DNA of 7,843 nt from positions 1 through 7,843 of the forward strand of contig JAABTC010000073.1 of assembly GCA_011390055.1 (NCBI GenBank), in the 5' to 3' direction. The position numbers and the translations under genes are program-made. The notes under the pieces are model-generated. The model saw nothing but the letters and a program-made list of their open reading frames with translations, was not told the origin of the DNA and ran no database searches. Origin of the DNA: Burkholderiales bacterium (GTDB lineage: Bacteria; Pseudomonadota; Gammaproteobacteria; Burkholderiales; Burkholderiaceae_C). Shown piece after piece: positions 1 through 7,289 of this stretch (positions are counted from its first letter, which is position 1; every line of letters starts with the position of its first letter).

Positions 1-604
1 AAGACCAGGCGCGCGATCGTGCCATCAAGCTGCTGCAAGAGACCGGCATCCCGGCCGCGGAACAGCGCATCGACCAGTACCCGCACCAGTTCTCCGGCGG
101 CATGCGCCAGCGGGTGGTCATTGCGCTGGCGCTGGCGGCCGAGCCCGAGCTGATCGTCGCCGACGAGCCGACGACGGCGCTCGATGTCTCGATCCAGGCG
201 CAGATCATTTCGTTGATCCGGCGCCTGTGCAAGGACCATGGCACGGCCGTGATGCTGGTCACGCACGACATGGGCGTCATCGCCGAAACCTGCGACCGCG
301 TGGCGGTGATGTACGCCGGGCGCATCGTCGAGGTCGGGCCGGTGGCCGACGTGATCCACCGGCCCTCGCACCCATACACCGTCGGCTTGATGGGCTCGAT
401 CCCGGCGATGGACCAGGAACGCGAGCGCCTGCTGCAGATCGATGGCGCGATGCCGCGGCTCAACGCCATCCCGCCGGGCTGCGCCTTCAACCCGCGCTGC
501 CCGCACGCTTTCGAGCGTTGTCGCACGGAGCGGCCCGACCTGCTCGACGCCGGCGCCACCCGCGCAGCCTGCTGGCTGGTGATTGACCGCCAGAGGAGGG
601 CGGC

Positions 605-608
<4 letters not shown>
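1..608 (+). CDS. Peptide-type ABC importer ATP-binding protein, DppD/OppD family (5' partial)
   Basis: This is the C-terminal 201 residues of a cytoplasmic ATPase that powers an inner-membrane importer for dipeptides, oligopeptides or related substrates. The frame is open to the left edge (first full codon at 3), so the Walker A half lies outside. Visible are the ABC signature FSGGMRQR (nt 93-116), Walker B LIVADEPTTALD (about nt 153-188) and the switch histidine in VTHDMG (about nt 258-275). After these comes the C-terminal oligopeptide/dipeptide transporter domain with PYTVGL and GCAFNPRCPHAFERC. Four cysteines there (codons at 480, 498, 519 and 570) have spacing CX5CX6CX16C, a layout that binds a 4Fe-4S cluster in some DppD/DppF proteins. 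The stop overlaps the next gene's start (ATGA, 605-608), so the two ATPases are probably co-translated as a heterodimer. Substrate specificity cannot be read here because the binding protein and permeases are not in the window; glutathione or nickel systems of the same family remain possible. Confidence 0.93.
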
Positions 609-1624
<1,016 letters not shown>

Positions 1625-1625
1625 A

Positions 1626-1684
1626 CCGTTCGCCCTGAGGTATCGAAGGGTGGGCCGTGGGCTTCGACACCTCAGCCCGAACGG
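1626..1684. repeat. Imperfect palindrome, 23-nt arms, in convergent gap; dispersed-repeat-like, possible bidirectional terminator
   Basis: The left arm 1626-1648 (CCGTTCGCCCTGAGG then TATCGAAG) pairs with the right arm 1662-1684 (CTTCGACACCTCAG then CCCGAACGG). Only three of 23 positions mismatch, and the loop is 13 nt (1649-1661). One mismatch would be a G-U or A-C type pair in RNA, depending on the strand. It almost fills the gap between the convergent dppF-like and lysA stops. There is no U-run on either side, so it is not a classic intrinsic terminator, but a stem this long could stop or stabilise transcripts from both sides. The core (CCGTTCGCCCTGAG...TCGAAGGG) resembles intergenic repeats I associate with Burkholderiales and Xanthomonadales genomes; that resemblance is from memory. 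The arms and loop are directly visible; the function is inferred. Confidence 0.75.
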
Positions 1685-1702
1685 AACCTGCGACGGTGGG
1701 GT

Positions 1703-2980
1703 TCAGCCCGGCAGCAGGCGTTCGTGGGCGAACAAGGCCATCGTCGTCTCGCGCTCGCGGATGACCACGGCCTCGCTGCCGTCCACCAGCACCTCGGCCG
1801 CGCGCGGCCGGCTGTTGTAGTTGCTGGCCATGCTCATGGCGTAGGCGCCCGCCGACAGCACCGCCAGCACGTCGCCCTCCTGCACCGCCAGTTCGCGCGC
1901 ACGGCCGAGCCAGTCGCCCGACTCGCAGACCGGGCCGACAACGTCCCACAACCGGGCTGGTGCCGAAGATTGCGCACCGCACGGCACGATGGCCATGTAC
2001 GCGCCGTACATCGCCGGGCGCACCAGGTCGTTCATCGCGGCATCGACGATGCAGAAGTTCTTGTCCGCGCCGGTCTTGCAGACCAGCACCTGGGTCAGCA
2101 ACACCCCGGCATTGCCGACCAGCGATCGGCCCGGCTCGAACAGCAGCTCGCGCGCACCATGGCCGCGGGCATCGATGCGTTCGAGCAGGCGGGCCACGAG
2201 GTCGCCCGCCGCCGGGGGTTGTTCGTCGGTGTAGGTGATGCCCAGGCCGCCACCGACGTCCAGGTGACGGATCGCAATGCCTTCGACTTCGAGCGCTTCG
2301 ACCAGGTCGAGCAGCCGATCGAGGGCGTCGAGGTAGGGCCCGATCTCGGTGATCTGCGAACCGATGTGGCAGTCGATGCCCACCACCTCCAGGCCGGGAA
2401 GACCCGCCGCTTCGCGGTAGGCCTGCAGCGCATGGCCGTGCGCAATGCCGAACTTGTTGTCTTTTAGGCCGGTGGAAATGTACGGATGGGTGCGGGCATC
2501 GACGTCGGGGTTGATGCGCAAGCTCACCGGTGCGCTGCGGCCCATTTCCGTGGCCACGGCCGAGAGTGTGCGCAGCTCGCTTTCGCTCTCGACATTGAAG
2601 CACTTGACGCCGACTTCGAGTGCCCGCCGCATTTCCGCGCGCTGCTTGCCCACGCCCGAGAAGACCGTCTTGGCCGGGTCACCGCCCGCGGCCAGCACGC
2701 GTTCGAGCTCGCCCGCCGAGACGATGTCGAACCCACAGCCCGCGCGTGCGAAGAGCTGCAGCACGGCCAGCGTCGAGTTGGCCTTCATCGCGTAACAGAT
2801 CAGGTGCCGCCGGTCGGCCAGCGGCTGCTGGTAGGCCGCCAACGCCTGCAGCATCGCGCCGCGCGAATAAACGTACAGCGGCGTACCGTGCACGCGCGCC
2901 AGCGCTTCCAGCGGCACCGCCTCCAGGCACAGCCCTGCGGCGCGACGGGCGAGCTGAGGTGCCCCCGGCAGCGCGCTCAT
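1703..2980 (-). CDS. lysA: Diaminopimelate decarboxylase
   Basis: LysA converts meso-2,6-diaminopimelate to L-lysine and CO2 in the cytoplasm, the last step of lysine biosynthesis. It uses pyridoxal phosphate in a fold-type III (alanine-racemase-like) barrel. The 425-residue protein has the usual family length. Visible landmarks are YAMKAN with the PLP-binding lysine K66, HIGSQ (205-209), the glycine-rich phosphate-binding loop DVGGGLGI (241-248), EPGR (282-285), the catalytic-site CESGD (C352) and SAGAYAMSMASNYN (377-389), which carries the conserved late tyrosine. No key residue is missing. The ATG overlaps the lptM stop by 4 bp (ATGA), and I see no good Shine-Dalgarno of its own, so translation is probably coupled to lptM. 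It ends tail-to-tail with the ABC ATPase gene. Ornithine and arginine decarboxylases of the same fold are less likely, given the C-terminal motifs and the lptM linkage. Confidence 0.97.
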   Translation of the reverse strand: MSALPGAPQLARRAAGLCLEAVPLEALARVHGTPLYVYSRGAMLQALAAYQQPLADRRHLICYAMKANSTLAVLQLFARAGCGFDIVSAGELERVLAAGGDPAKTVFSGVGKQRAEMRRALEVGVKCFNVESESELRTLSAVATEMGRSAPVSLRINPDVDARTHPYISTGLKDNKFGIAHGHALQAYREAAGLPGLEVVGIDCHIGSQITEIGPYLDALDRLLDLVEALEVEGIAIRHLDVGGGLGITYTDEQPPAAGDLVARLLERIDARGHGARELLFEPGRSLVGNAGVLLTQVLVCKTGADKNFCIVDAAMNDLVRPAMYGAYMAIVPCGAQSSAPARLWDVVGPVCESGDWLGRARELAVQEGDVLAVLSAGAYAMSMASNYNSRPRAAEVLVDGSEAVVIRERETTMALFAHERLLPG

Positions 2981-3156
2981 CGAGGCGGTTGGGCCGCGCT
3001 GCTGCGCGCATCCGACGCGGCCGCAGCCGGCGTCGCGGGCGCCGCACTGCCGGCGGGCAGCAGCGGCCCCTTTTGTCCGCAGGCACCCAGCGCCAGCGTC
3101 GCGGCCAGGGTCAAGGCCAGCGCCACTACACTCGGTTTGGGCATGCCATGCTTCAT
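2977..3156 (-). CDS. lptM: LPS translocon maturation lipoprotein LptM (YifL-like)
   Basis: Small 59-residue lipoprotein. A short basic n-region (MKHGMPKP) and hydrophobic stretch (about 9-24) lead to the lipobox LGAC, with lipidated cysteine C26. The mature start CGQKGPLLP is the LptM/YifL signature (CGxKGPLxxP). The remaining tail is an Ala/Pro/Ser-rich disordered segment. Glycine at +2, rather than aspartate, predicts sorting to the outer membrane. In E. coli, LptM associates with LptD-LptE and promotes correct disulfide maturation of LptD; transfer of that role here is by family. I chose the ATG at 3156 because it gives a compact signal peptide. The ATG at 3144 (55 residues) is equally plausible, and one at 3192 (71 residues) would add an acidic leader and overlap the cyaY start. 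No start has a strong Shine-Dalgarno. Head of the lptM-lysA operon. Confidence 0.87.
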   Translation of the reverse strand: MKHGMPKPSVVALALTLAATLALGACGQKGPLLPAGSAAPATPAAAASDARSSAAQPPR

Positions 3157-3190
3157 GCCATCGATTCTATGGGCACCGTTTTCGACCTCC

Positions 3191-3529
3191 ATGACCGCCG
3201 CCAGCCTCAGTGACAGCGACTACCAGCGTTTGAGCGGCGAGGCGCTGGCGCGGATCGAAGCCACCGTCGACCGCTGGCTGCAGGCCGACGTGATCGACAT
3301 CGACGCCCAACGCACCGGGGGCCTGCTCGAGCTGAGCCTGCCCAATGGCAGCAAACTGATCGTCAACACCCAGCCGCCGCTGCAGGAGATCTGGCTGGCG
3401 GCGCGCGGCGGCGGGTTTCACTTCCGCCATGTCGATGGCGCCTGGCGCGACACCCGTGACGGCGTCGAGTTCTTCGGCCGACTCTCGGAAGCGGCGAGCC
3501 TGCAGAGCGGCCAGCCTCTGACCTTCTGA
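3191..3529 (+). CDS. cyaY: Iron-sulfur cluster assembly protein CyaY (bacterial frataxin)
   Basis: CyaY is a small cytoplasmic acidic protein that binds iron and the IscS-IscU complex and modulates iron-sulfur cluster assembly. The product is 112 residues, close to the usual 105-110. The N-terminal helix is SDSDYQRLSGEALARIEATVDRW (about 7-29), with acidic residues at D33, D36 and D38. Next come the beta-sheet stretch with the frataxin hallmark LIVNTQPPLQEIWLAA (56-71), GGFHF (74-78), the W85 region, and FFGRLSEA at the C-terminal helix. The ATG at 3191 is chosen because homologues begin just before this helix. In-frame ATGs at 3143 and 3155 would add a hydrophobic stretch antisense to lptM and are unlikely. 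A clear Shine-Dalgarno is lacking. It is divergent from lptM, as is usual in proteobacteria, and its stop lies 6 bp from the end of the convergent mrcA. Confidence 0.93.
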   Translation: MTAASLSDSDYQRLSGEALARIEATVDRWLQADVIDIDAQRTGGLLELSLPNGSKLIVNTQPPLQEIWLAARGGGFHFRHVDGAWRDTRDGVEFFGRLSEAASLQSGQPLTF

Positions 3530-3535
3530 CGCCGT

Positions 3536-5905
3536 TCAGTTCTTGAACAGGTCGAGGATCCCGCGCCGCTCTTCTTCGGTCGGCGCGGTCGGGGCCGGCA
3601 CCGCGTTCGGGGTCTCGATGCCCACGCTGCCGACGCCGCCGCCGTGCGCGAACTCTTCGTAGATCCAGTCGCCGGCGATGTTCAACAGGCCCTCGGGCGG
3701 CTTGGCCTCCAGTACCGGCACGCCTTTCAACACCTGCTGCATGTACTCGACCCAGATCGGCAAGGCCAGGCCACCGCCGGTTTCGCGGTCGCCGAGCTTG
3801 CGCGGGTTGTCGTAGCCCATCCAGACGACGGCCACCAGGCTCGGGTGCCAGCCGGCGAACCAGGCGTCCATCGAGTCGTTGGTGGTGCCGGTCTTGCCGT
3901 AGATGTCGCTGCGCTTGAGCATGGCCTGGGCGCGGGCGGCGGTGCCCGAACGCGTGACCTCCTGCAGCAGGCTGGTCATCACGAAGGCATTGCGCGCGTC
4001 GAGGGTGCGCATCGATTCATCGAGCCCCGGCGGCGGCGACTGCTGGAGCACCCGGCCCTTGGCGTCGACCACACGGTCGATCAGGCGCGGGCCGACCAGG
4101 TAGCCGCCGTTGGCGAACACGCCGTAGGCCGAAGCCATCTGCAGCGGGGTGACCGAGCCCGCGCCGAGGGCCATCGTCAGGTACGCCGGGTGCTTGTCGG
4201 CATCGAAGCCGAAGCGCGTCACCCATTGCTGCGCGAACGGCGCGCCGACCGACTGCAGCACGCGGATCGAGACCAAGTTCTTCGACTTGGCCAGGCCGCG
4301 CTTGAGCGACATCGGACCGTCGAAGGTGCCGTCGTAGTTCTTCGGCTCCCAGGGCTGGCTGCCGGTGGTGCCGGCATCGAAGAAGAGAGGCGCGTCGTTG
4401 ATGACGGTGGCGGGCGTGAAGCCGCGTTCGAGCGCCGCCGAGTAGATGAAGGGCTTGAAGCTCGAGCCCGGCTGGCGCCAGGCCTGGGTGGCGCGGTTGA
4501 ACTTGTTCTTGCCGAAGGCGAATCCGCCCACCATCGCGCGGATGGCGCCGGTCGAAGGGTCGAGCGCCACGAAAGCGCCTTCGACCTCCGGCACCTGGGT
4601 CAACGACCACTGGCCTTTCGGGTTGCGCAGCATGCGCACCACGGCGCCGCGGCGGATCTGCTTCTGCGGCGCGGCCTTGTCACCCAGCCCCGAGGCCACC
4701 GGTTTCAGGCCGTCGCCGGTGACCGTGATCTCTTCGCCGTCCTGCAGCACAACGACCACCTTGCGCGGCGAGGCTTCGAGCACGACGGCCGCGCGCAGGT
4801 CGTCGTTGTCGGGATGTTCGGCCAGGGCTTCTGCCACCCGCGTGTCCAGCGCCGCGGCGTCGGCTGGCAGGTCGACATAGGCCTCCGGGCCGCGGTAGAT
4901 CTGGCGCAGTTCGAAGTCCATCAAGCCCCGGCGCAGTGCACGGTAGGCCACGGCCTGTTCGGCCGCATTCACCGTCAGCGTGGCGTTCAGGCCCCGGCTG
5001 TAGCTCTCGTCGCCGTACTGCATGAAGATCAGCTGGCGCGCGGTCTCGGCCACGAAGCCCGCGTGCACCGCCACCTCCAACTGCGTGCGGTAGCGCAGCT
5101 TTTCCGCCTTCGCGGCGGTGGCCTCGTCCTCGCTGATGAAGTCGTTGGCCTGCATGCGCTCGATGATGTGCTGCTGGCGCACCGTGGCCCGCTTCGGGTT
5201 CACGATCGGGTTGTAGGCCGAGGGCGCCTTGGGCAGGCCGGCCAGCATCGCGGCTTCGGCGATCGTCACGTCGTTCAGCGGCTTGCCGAAGTAGATCTCC
5301 GAGGCCGCCGCGAAGCCGTATGAGCGCTGGCCGAGGTAGATCTGGTTCATGTAGGCCTCGAGGATCTGGTCCTTCGAGAGCTGGCTCTCGATCTTCCAGG
5401 TCAGCAGCACCTCGTAGATCTTGCGCGTGAAGGTCTTCTCGGTCGACAGGTAGAAGTTGCGCGCCACCTGCATCGTGATCGTCGAGGCGCCCTGGCTGCG
5501 CGCCTCGCTGAACTGCGCCAGGCCGGCGCGCAGCATGCCCAGGTAGTCCACGCCGCCGTGGTCGTAGAAGCGCGCATCTTCGATGGCCAGAACGGCGTCC
5601 TTCATGACCTTGGGGATCTTGGCGATCGGTACGAAACTGCGCCGCTCTTCGCCGAATTCACCCAGCAGCACGCCGTCGGCCGAGAACACCCGCAGCGGCA
5701 GCTTAGGCCGGTAATCGGTGAGGCTGGTGATCGAGGGCAGGTTCGGGTAGGCGACCGCCAGCGCGATGGCGACCAGGGCCGCGATCAGCAGCAGGCCGGC
5801 CATGACCGAGACGACGAGCCAGCCCAAGGGGCGCAAGACCCAGGAGGCCCAGGTGGGAAGGTGGGGGTTCAGGCTCACGCGGATCGGGGCGACATGAGCC
5901 GCCAT
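3536..5905 (-). CDS. mrcA: Bifunctional penicillin-binding protein 1A (class A PBP: transglycosylase/transpeptidase)
   Basis: Inner-membrane enzyme that polymerises lipid II into glycan strands and cross-links the stem peptides in the periplasm. From the ATG at 5905 it is 789 residues, within the PBP1a range. A short cytoplasmic head is followed by one membrane anchor (about 28-52). The GT51 glycosyltransferase domain carries AIEDARFYDHGGVD (107-120, catalytic E109), GASTITMQVARN (139-150) and the RKIYE...QIYLG block (162-192). A PBP1a-type OB-like insertion follows (about 330-440). The transpeptidase has SSFK (catalytic S481, K484), SKN (541-543) and KTGTT (671-675). The tail is Gly/Pro-rich and ends in ILDLFKN. 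The frame stays open up to 6070, but those 55 extra codons read as Arg/Ala-rich non-conserved sequence and cross a TATAAT box, so 5905 is preferred. There is no clear Shine-Dalgarno. It is divergent from pilM, the usual arrangement in beta- and gammaproteobacteria. The alternative symbol ponA is also used. Confidence 0.95.
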   Translation of the reverse strand: MAAHVAPIRVSLNPHLPTWASWVLRPLGWLVVSVMAGLLLIAALVAIALAVAYPNLPSITSLTDYRPKLPLRVFSADGVLLGEFGEERRSFVPIAKIPKVMKDAVLAIEDARFYDHGGVDYLGMLRAGLAQFSEARSQGASTITMQVARNFYLSTEKTFTRKIYEVLLTWKIESQLSKDQILEAYMNQIYLGQRSYGFAAASEIYFGKPLNDVTIAEAAMLAGLPKAPSAYNPIVNPKRATVRQQHIIERMQANDFISEDEATAAKAEKLRYRTQLEVAVHAGFVAETARQLIFMQYGDESYSRGLNATLTVNAAEQAVAYRALRRGLMDFELRQIYRGPEAYVDLPADAAALDTRVAEALAEHPDNDDLRAAVVLEASPRKVVVVLQDGEEITVTGDGLKPVASGLGDKAAPQKQIRRGAVVRMLRNPKGQWSLTQVPEVEGAFVALDPSTGAIRAMVGGFAFGKNKFNRATQAWRQPGSSFKPFIYSAALERGFTPATVINDAPLFFDAGTTGSQPWEPKNYDGTFDGPMSLKRGLAKSKNLVSIRVLQSVGAPFAQQWVTRFGFDADKHPAYLTMALGAGSVTPLQMASAYGVFANGGYLVGPRLIDRVVDAKGRVLQQSPPPGLDESMRTLDARNAFVMTSLLQEVTRSGTAARAQAMLKRSDIYGKTGTTNDSMDAWFAGWHPSLVAVVWMGYDNPRKLGDRETGGGLALPIWVEYMQQVLKGVPVLEAKPPEGLLNIAGDWIYEEFAHGGGVGSVGIETPNAVPAPTAPTEEERRGILDLFKN

Positions 5906-5909
5906 GGCA

Positions 5910-5925
5910 GCGCCGTCAACGGCGC
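5910..5925. repeat. Perfect inverted repeat in the mrcA leader
   Basis: The 7-nt arms GCGCCGT and ACGGCGC are separated by 2 nt. The dyad lies between the predicted mrcA -10 box and the ATG, overlapping the predicted transcription start. It could be an operator, or a small hairpin that hides the ribosome-binding region of the leader. Such short GC-rich dyads also arise by chance in this composition. Confidence 0.35.
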
Positions 5926-5929
5926 GTCG

Positions 5930-5935
5930 ATTATA
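5930..5935 (-). promoter_or_regulatory. Putative -10 box for mrcA (TATAAT)
   Basis: A perfect TATAAT reads leftward here. Transcription would start near 5923, giving a leader of only about 18 nt before the mrcA ATG at 5905. No good -35 hexamer sits at 16-18 bp spacing (the best is GCAGGG-like), so an activator or a weak constitutive promoter is possible. In such GC-rich DNA a perfect -10 in the right place is unlikely to be chance, but no transcript evidence exists. Confidence 0.45.
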
Positions 5936-6007
5936 GGAAGCGCTGCCGCGCGCCCTGCGGTGTTGTGTGAACTGTTGCGCGCGCTCCGCTGGCGCGGTCG
6001 GTTCGTA

Positions 6008-6023
6008 AGCGCCCAAAGGCGCT
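6008..6023. repeat. Perfect inverted repeat AGCGCC-N4-GGCGCT
   Basis: Six-base arms around a CAAA loop lie in the middle of the mrcA-pilM divergent region. No T-run follows on either strand, so an intrinsic terminator is not supported. It lies roughly 85 bp upstream of the predicted mrcA start and 140 bp upstream of the predicted pilM start. Function unknown; low significance on its own. Confidence 0.3.
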
Positions 6024-6066
6024 AGGCTCGCGTCCCGATGCACCGCCAATCTGCTGCCAAAGCCAG

Positions 6067-6086
6067 TCAACGTTACACAACGTTGA
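6067..6086. promoter_or_regulatory. Candidate operator: 20-bp perfect dyad of two AACGTT units
   Basis: The arms TCAACGTT and AACGTTGA flank ACAC, giving a perfect 8-nt inverted repeat. AACGTT is itself palindromic and its two copies are exactly 10 bp apart, one helical turn. The composition is AT-richer than its surroundings. The centre is about 70 bp upstream of the predicted pilM transcription start, a spacing used by class I activators. This fits a dimeric or cooperative regulator binding site for pilM, or for the divergent region generally. The regulator is not identifiable. Confidence 0.45.
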
Positions 6087-6110
6087 GCCCCCCCAAAGCG
6101 TGCGTTTTGC

Positions 6111-6140
6111 TTGGGCCGGCTTGGGCTTTACTGCTAGCAT
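6111..6140 (+). promoter_or_regulatory. Putative extended -10 promoter for pilM
   Basis: TGCTAGCAT (6132-6140) is an extended -10 (TGn then TAGCAT). A weak -35 TTGGGC lies at 6111-6116 with an 18-bp spacer. The predicted start is near 6147, leaving a leader of about 63 nt before the pilM GTG. The -35 hexamer is part of an imperfectly placed 10-bp tandem repeat (GCTTGGGC at 6109-6116 and 6119-6126). This is the best promoter-like string facing pilM, but it is unproven. Confidence 0.4.
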
Positions 6141-6196
6141 TCAAGTAACTTCTTAACAGTCCATTGTGCGGTTTCGTCACACTTTACCGTGCAGTT

Positions 6197-6203
6197 GGGG
6201 GGA
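6197..6203 (+). promoter_or_regulatory. Ribosome binding site deciding the pilM start (GGGGGGA)
   Basis: A purine-rich GGGGGGA sits 6 nt before the GTG at 6210. It would lie inside the coding region if the upstream in-frame GTG at 6189 were used, which is why 6210 is preferred as the pilM start. Confidence 0.6.
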
Positions 6204-6209
6204 ATCGAC

Positions 6210-7289
6210 GTGAGCTTTGTTGACTCGCTTTTGGGCCGCAAACACCCATCGATGATCGGGCTGGACATCAGCACATCGAGCGTGAAGCTGGTCGAGCTCG
6301 GTCAGAGCGCCAACGGTGAGTTCATCGTCGAGCGTTTCGCCTCCGAGCCGTTCGACAAGGGTTGGATCACCGACGGACAGATCGAGAAATTCGACGAGGT
6401 TGCCGATGCCGTGCGCCGCGTCGTGAGCAAGAGCGGCACACGCACCAAGAACGTGGTGATGGCAATGCCGCAGTCGGCTGTCATCACCAAGAAGATCATG
6501 CTGCCGGCCGGCTTGCGCGAGGAAGAGCTCGAACTGCAGGTCGAAAGCGAAGCCAACCAATACATCCCGTTCTCGCTCGACGAGGTCAGCCTCGACTTCT
6601 GCGTCATCGGCCCGAGCCCGACCTCGGTCGGCGACGTCGAGGTGCTGATCGCCGCGTCGCGCAAGGACCGCGTGCAAGACCGCCAGGGCCTGGCCGAAGC
6701 CGCCGGCCTGAAGCCGGTGGTGCTCGACATCGAAAGCCACGCCTCGCGCCTGGCCATGAGCCGGATCGTCAAGGCCTTGCCGAACGAGGGCAAGGATGCG
6801 CTGGTAGCGCTGTTCGAAATCGGTGCCGACACCACCAGCCTCAAGGTGTTGCGCGACGACGAAATGCTCTACGACCGCGACCAGGCGTTCGGCGGCTCGC
6901 AGCTCTCGCAGCTGATCTCGCGCCAGTACGGCTTTTCGTTCGAGGAAGCCGAGCAGAAGAAGCTCGGCGGCGACCTGCCGGAAGACTACGAATCGGCGAT
7001 CCTCGGCCCGTTCGTCGACAGCCTGTCGCAAGAGATCGGCCGGGCGCTGCAGTATTTCTTCACCAGCACGCCGCACCACAAGGTGCACTACGTGATGCTG
7101 GCCGGTGGCACCGCCACGCTGCCGGGCCTGAAGGAACGCGTCACCGAACTGACCGGTTTCGCCTCGATGGTCGTCAACCCTTTCGAACACATGAAGCTCG
7201 GCGGCTCGGTGCGTGAGAACAAGGTGCGTCGCGAGGCGCCCTCGTACCTCACGGCCTGCGGCTTGGCGATGCGGAGGTTCATGCAGTGA
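6210..7289 (+). CDS. pilM: Type IV pilus inner-membrane platform protein PilM (actin-like ATPase fold)
   Basis: PilM is a cytoplasmic actin/FtsA-like protein. It binds the N-terminal tail of PilN and links the PilN-PilO inner-membrane alignment complex to the type IV pilus motor. The 359-residue product matches the family length (about 350-360). Visible are the N-terminal phosphate-1-like motif IGLDISTSSVKLVEL (16-30), MAMPQSAVITKKIMLP (84-99), the VESEANQYIPF region (111-121), phosphate-2-like LFEIGADTTSLKVL (201-214), QAFGGSQL (225-232) and the adenosine motif VMLAGGTATLPGL (295-307). The start is GTG at 6210, backed by the ribosome binding site just upstream; starting at the GTG at 6189 would add seven residues without family support. 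The stop overlaps the pilN start by 4 bp (GTGA). The type IV pilus supports twitching motility, adhesion and DNA uptake. This gene heads the operon, with a predicted promoter in the mrcA-pilM gap. Confidence 0.96.
   Translation: MSFVDSLLGRKHPSMIGLDISTSSVKLVELGQSANGEFIVERFASEPFDKGWITDGQIEKFDEVADAVRRVVSKSGTRTKNVVMAMPQSAVITKKIMLPAGLREEELELQVESEANQYIPFSLDEVSLDFCVIGPSPTSVGDVEVLIAASRKDRVQDRQGLAEAAGLKPVVLDIESHASRLAMSRIVKALPNEGKDALVALFEIGADTTSLKVLRDDEMLYDRDQAFGGSQLSQLISRQYGFSFEEAEQKKLGGDLPEDYESAILGPFVDSLSQEIGRALQYFFTSTPHHKVHYVMLAGGTATLPGLKERVTELTGFASMVVNPFEHMKLGGSVRENKVRREAPSYLTACGLAMRRFMQ

Larger units (their letters stand above)
5906..6209. other. Divergent mrcA-pilM intergenic region
   Basis: About 304 bp without a gene. 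It contains the predicted mrcA -10 box, three perfect short inverted repeats, the predicted pilM promoter and the pilM ribosome binding site, all listed separately. It also has a run of seven C at 6088-6094. Sequence from about 6095 to 6190 is visibly AT-richer than the neighbouring genes, as expected for a promoter region. I find no tRNA, small RNA or convincing short ORF in it. Confidence 0.7.

Noticed and set aside
1626..1684. Interpretation of the palindrome as a classic intrinsic terminator
   Set aside because: No run of T follows the stem on either strand; kept as a repeat with possible terminator activity only.
2486..3190. Long in-frame extension upstream of cyaY
   Set aside because: It is antisense to lysA and lptM and reads as Arg/Ala-rich sequence; frataxin homology begins just after the ATG at 3191.
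3644..5323. 559-codon open frame on the plus strand opposite mrcA
   Set aside because: It is antisense to a gene with all PBP1a motifs, rich in Arg/His/Gly/Ala with no recognisable domain, and typical of the long spurious frames GC-rich codon bias creates.
5906..6070. 55-codon N-terminal extension of mrcA
   Set aside because: Not PBP1a-like, crosses a perfect TATAAT and intergenic dyads; the ATG at 5905 directly precedes the short cytoplasmic head and membrane anchor.
6164..6180. TGTGC-N7-TCACA, resembling a CRP/Vfr site before pilM
   Set aside because: The spacing is one base longer than the CRP consensus and one half-site deviates, so it is not supportable as a site.
6177..7190. 337-codon minus-strand frame opposite pilM
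   Set aside because: Shadow of pilM with no family features; it would also cover the pilM ribosome binding site and start.
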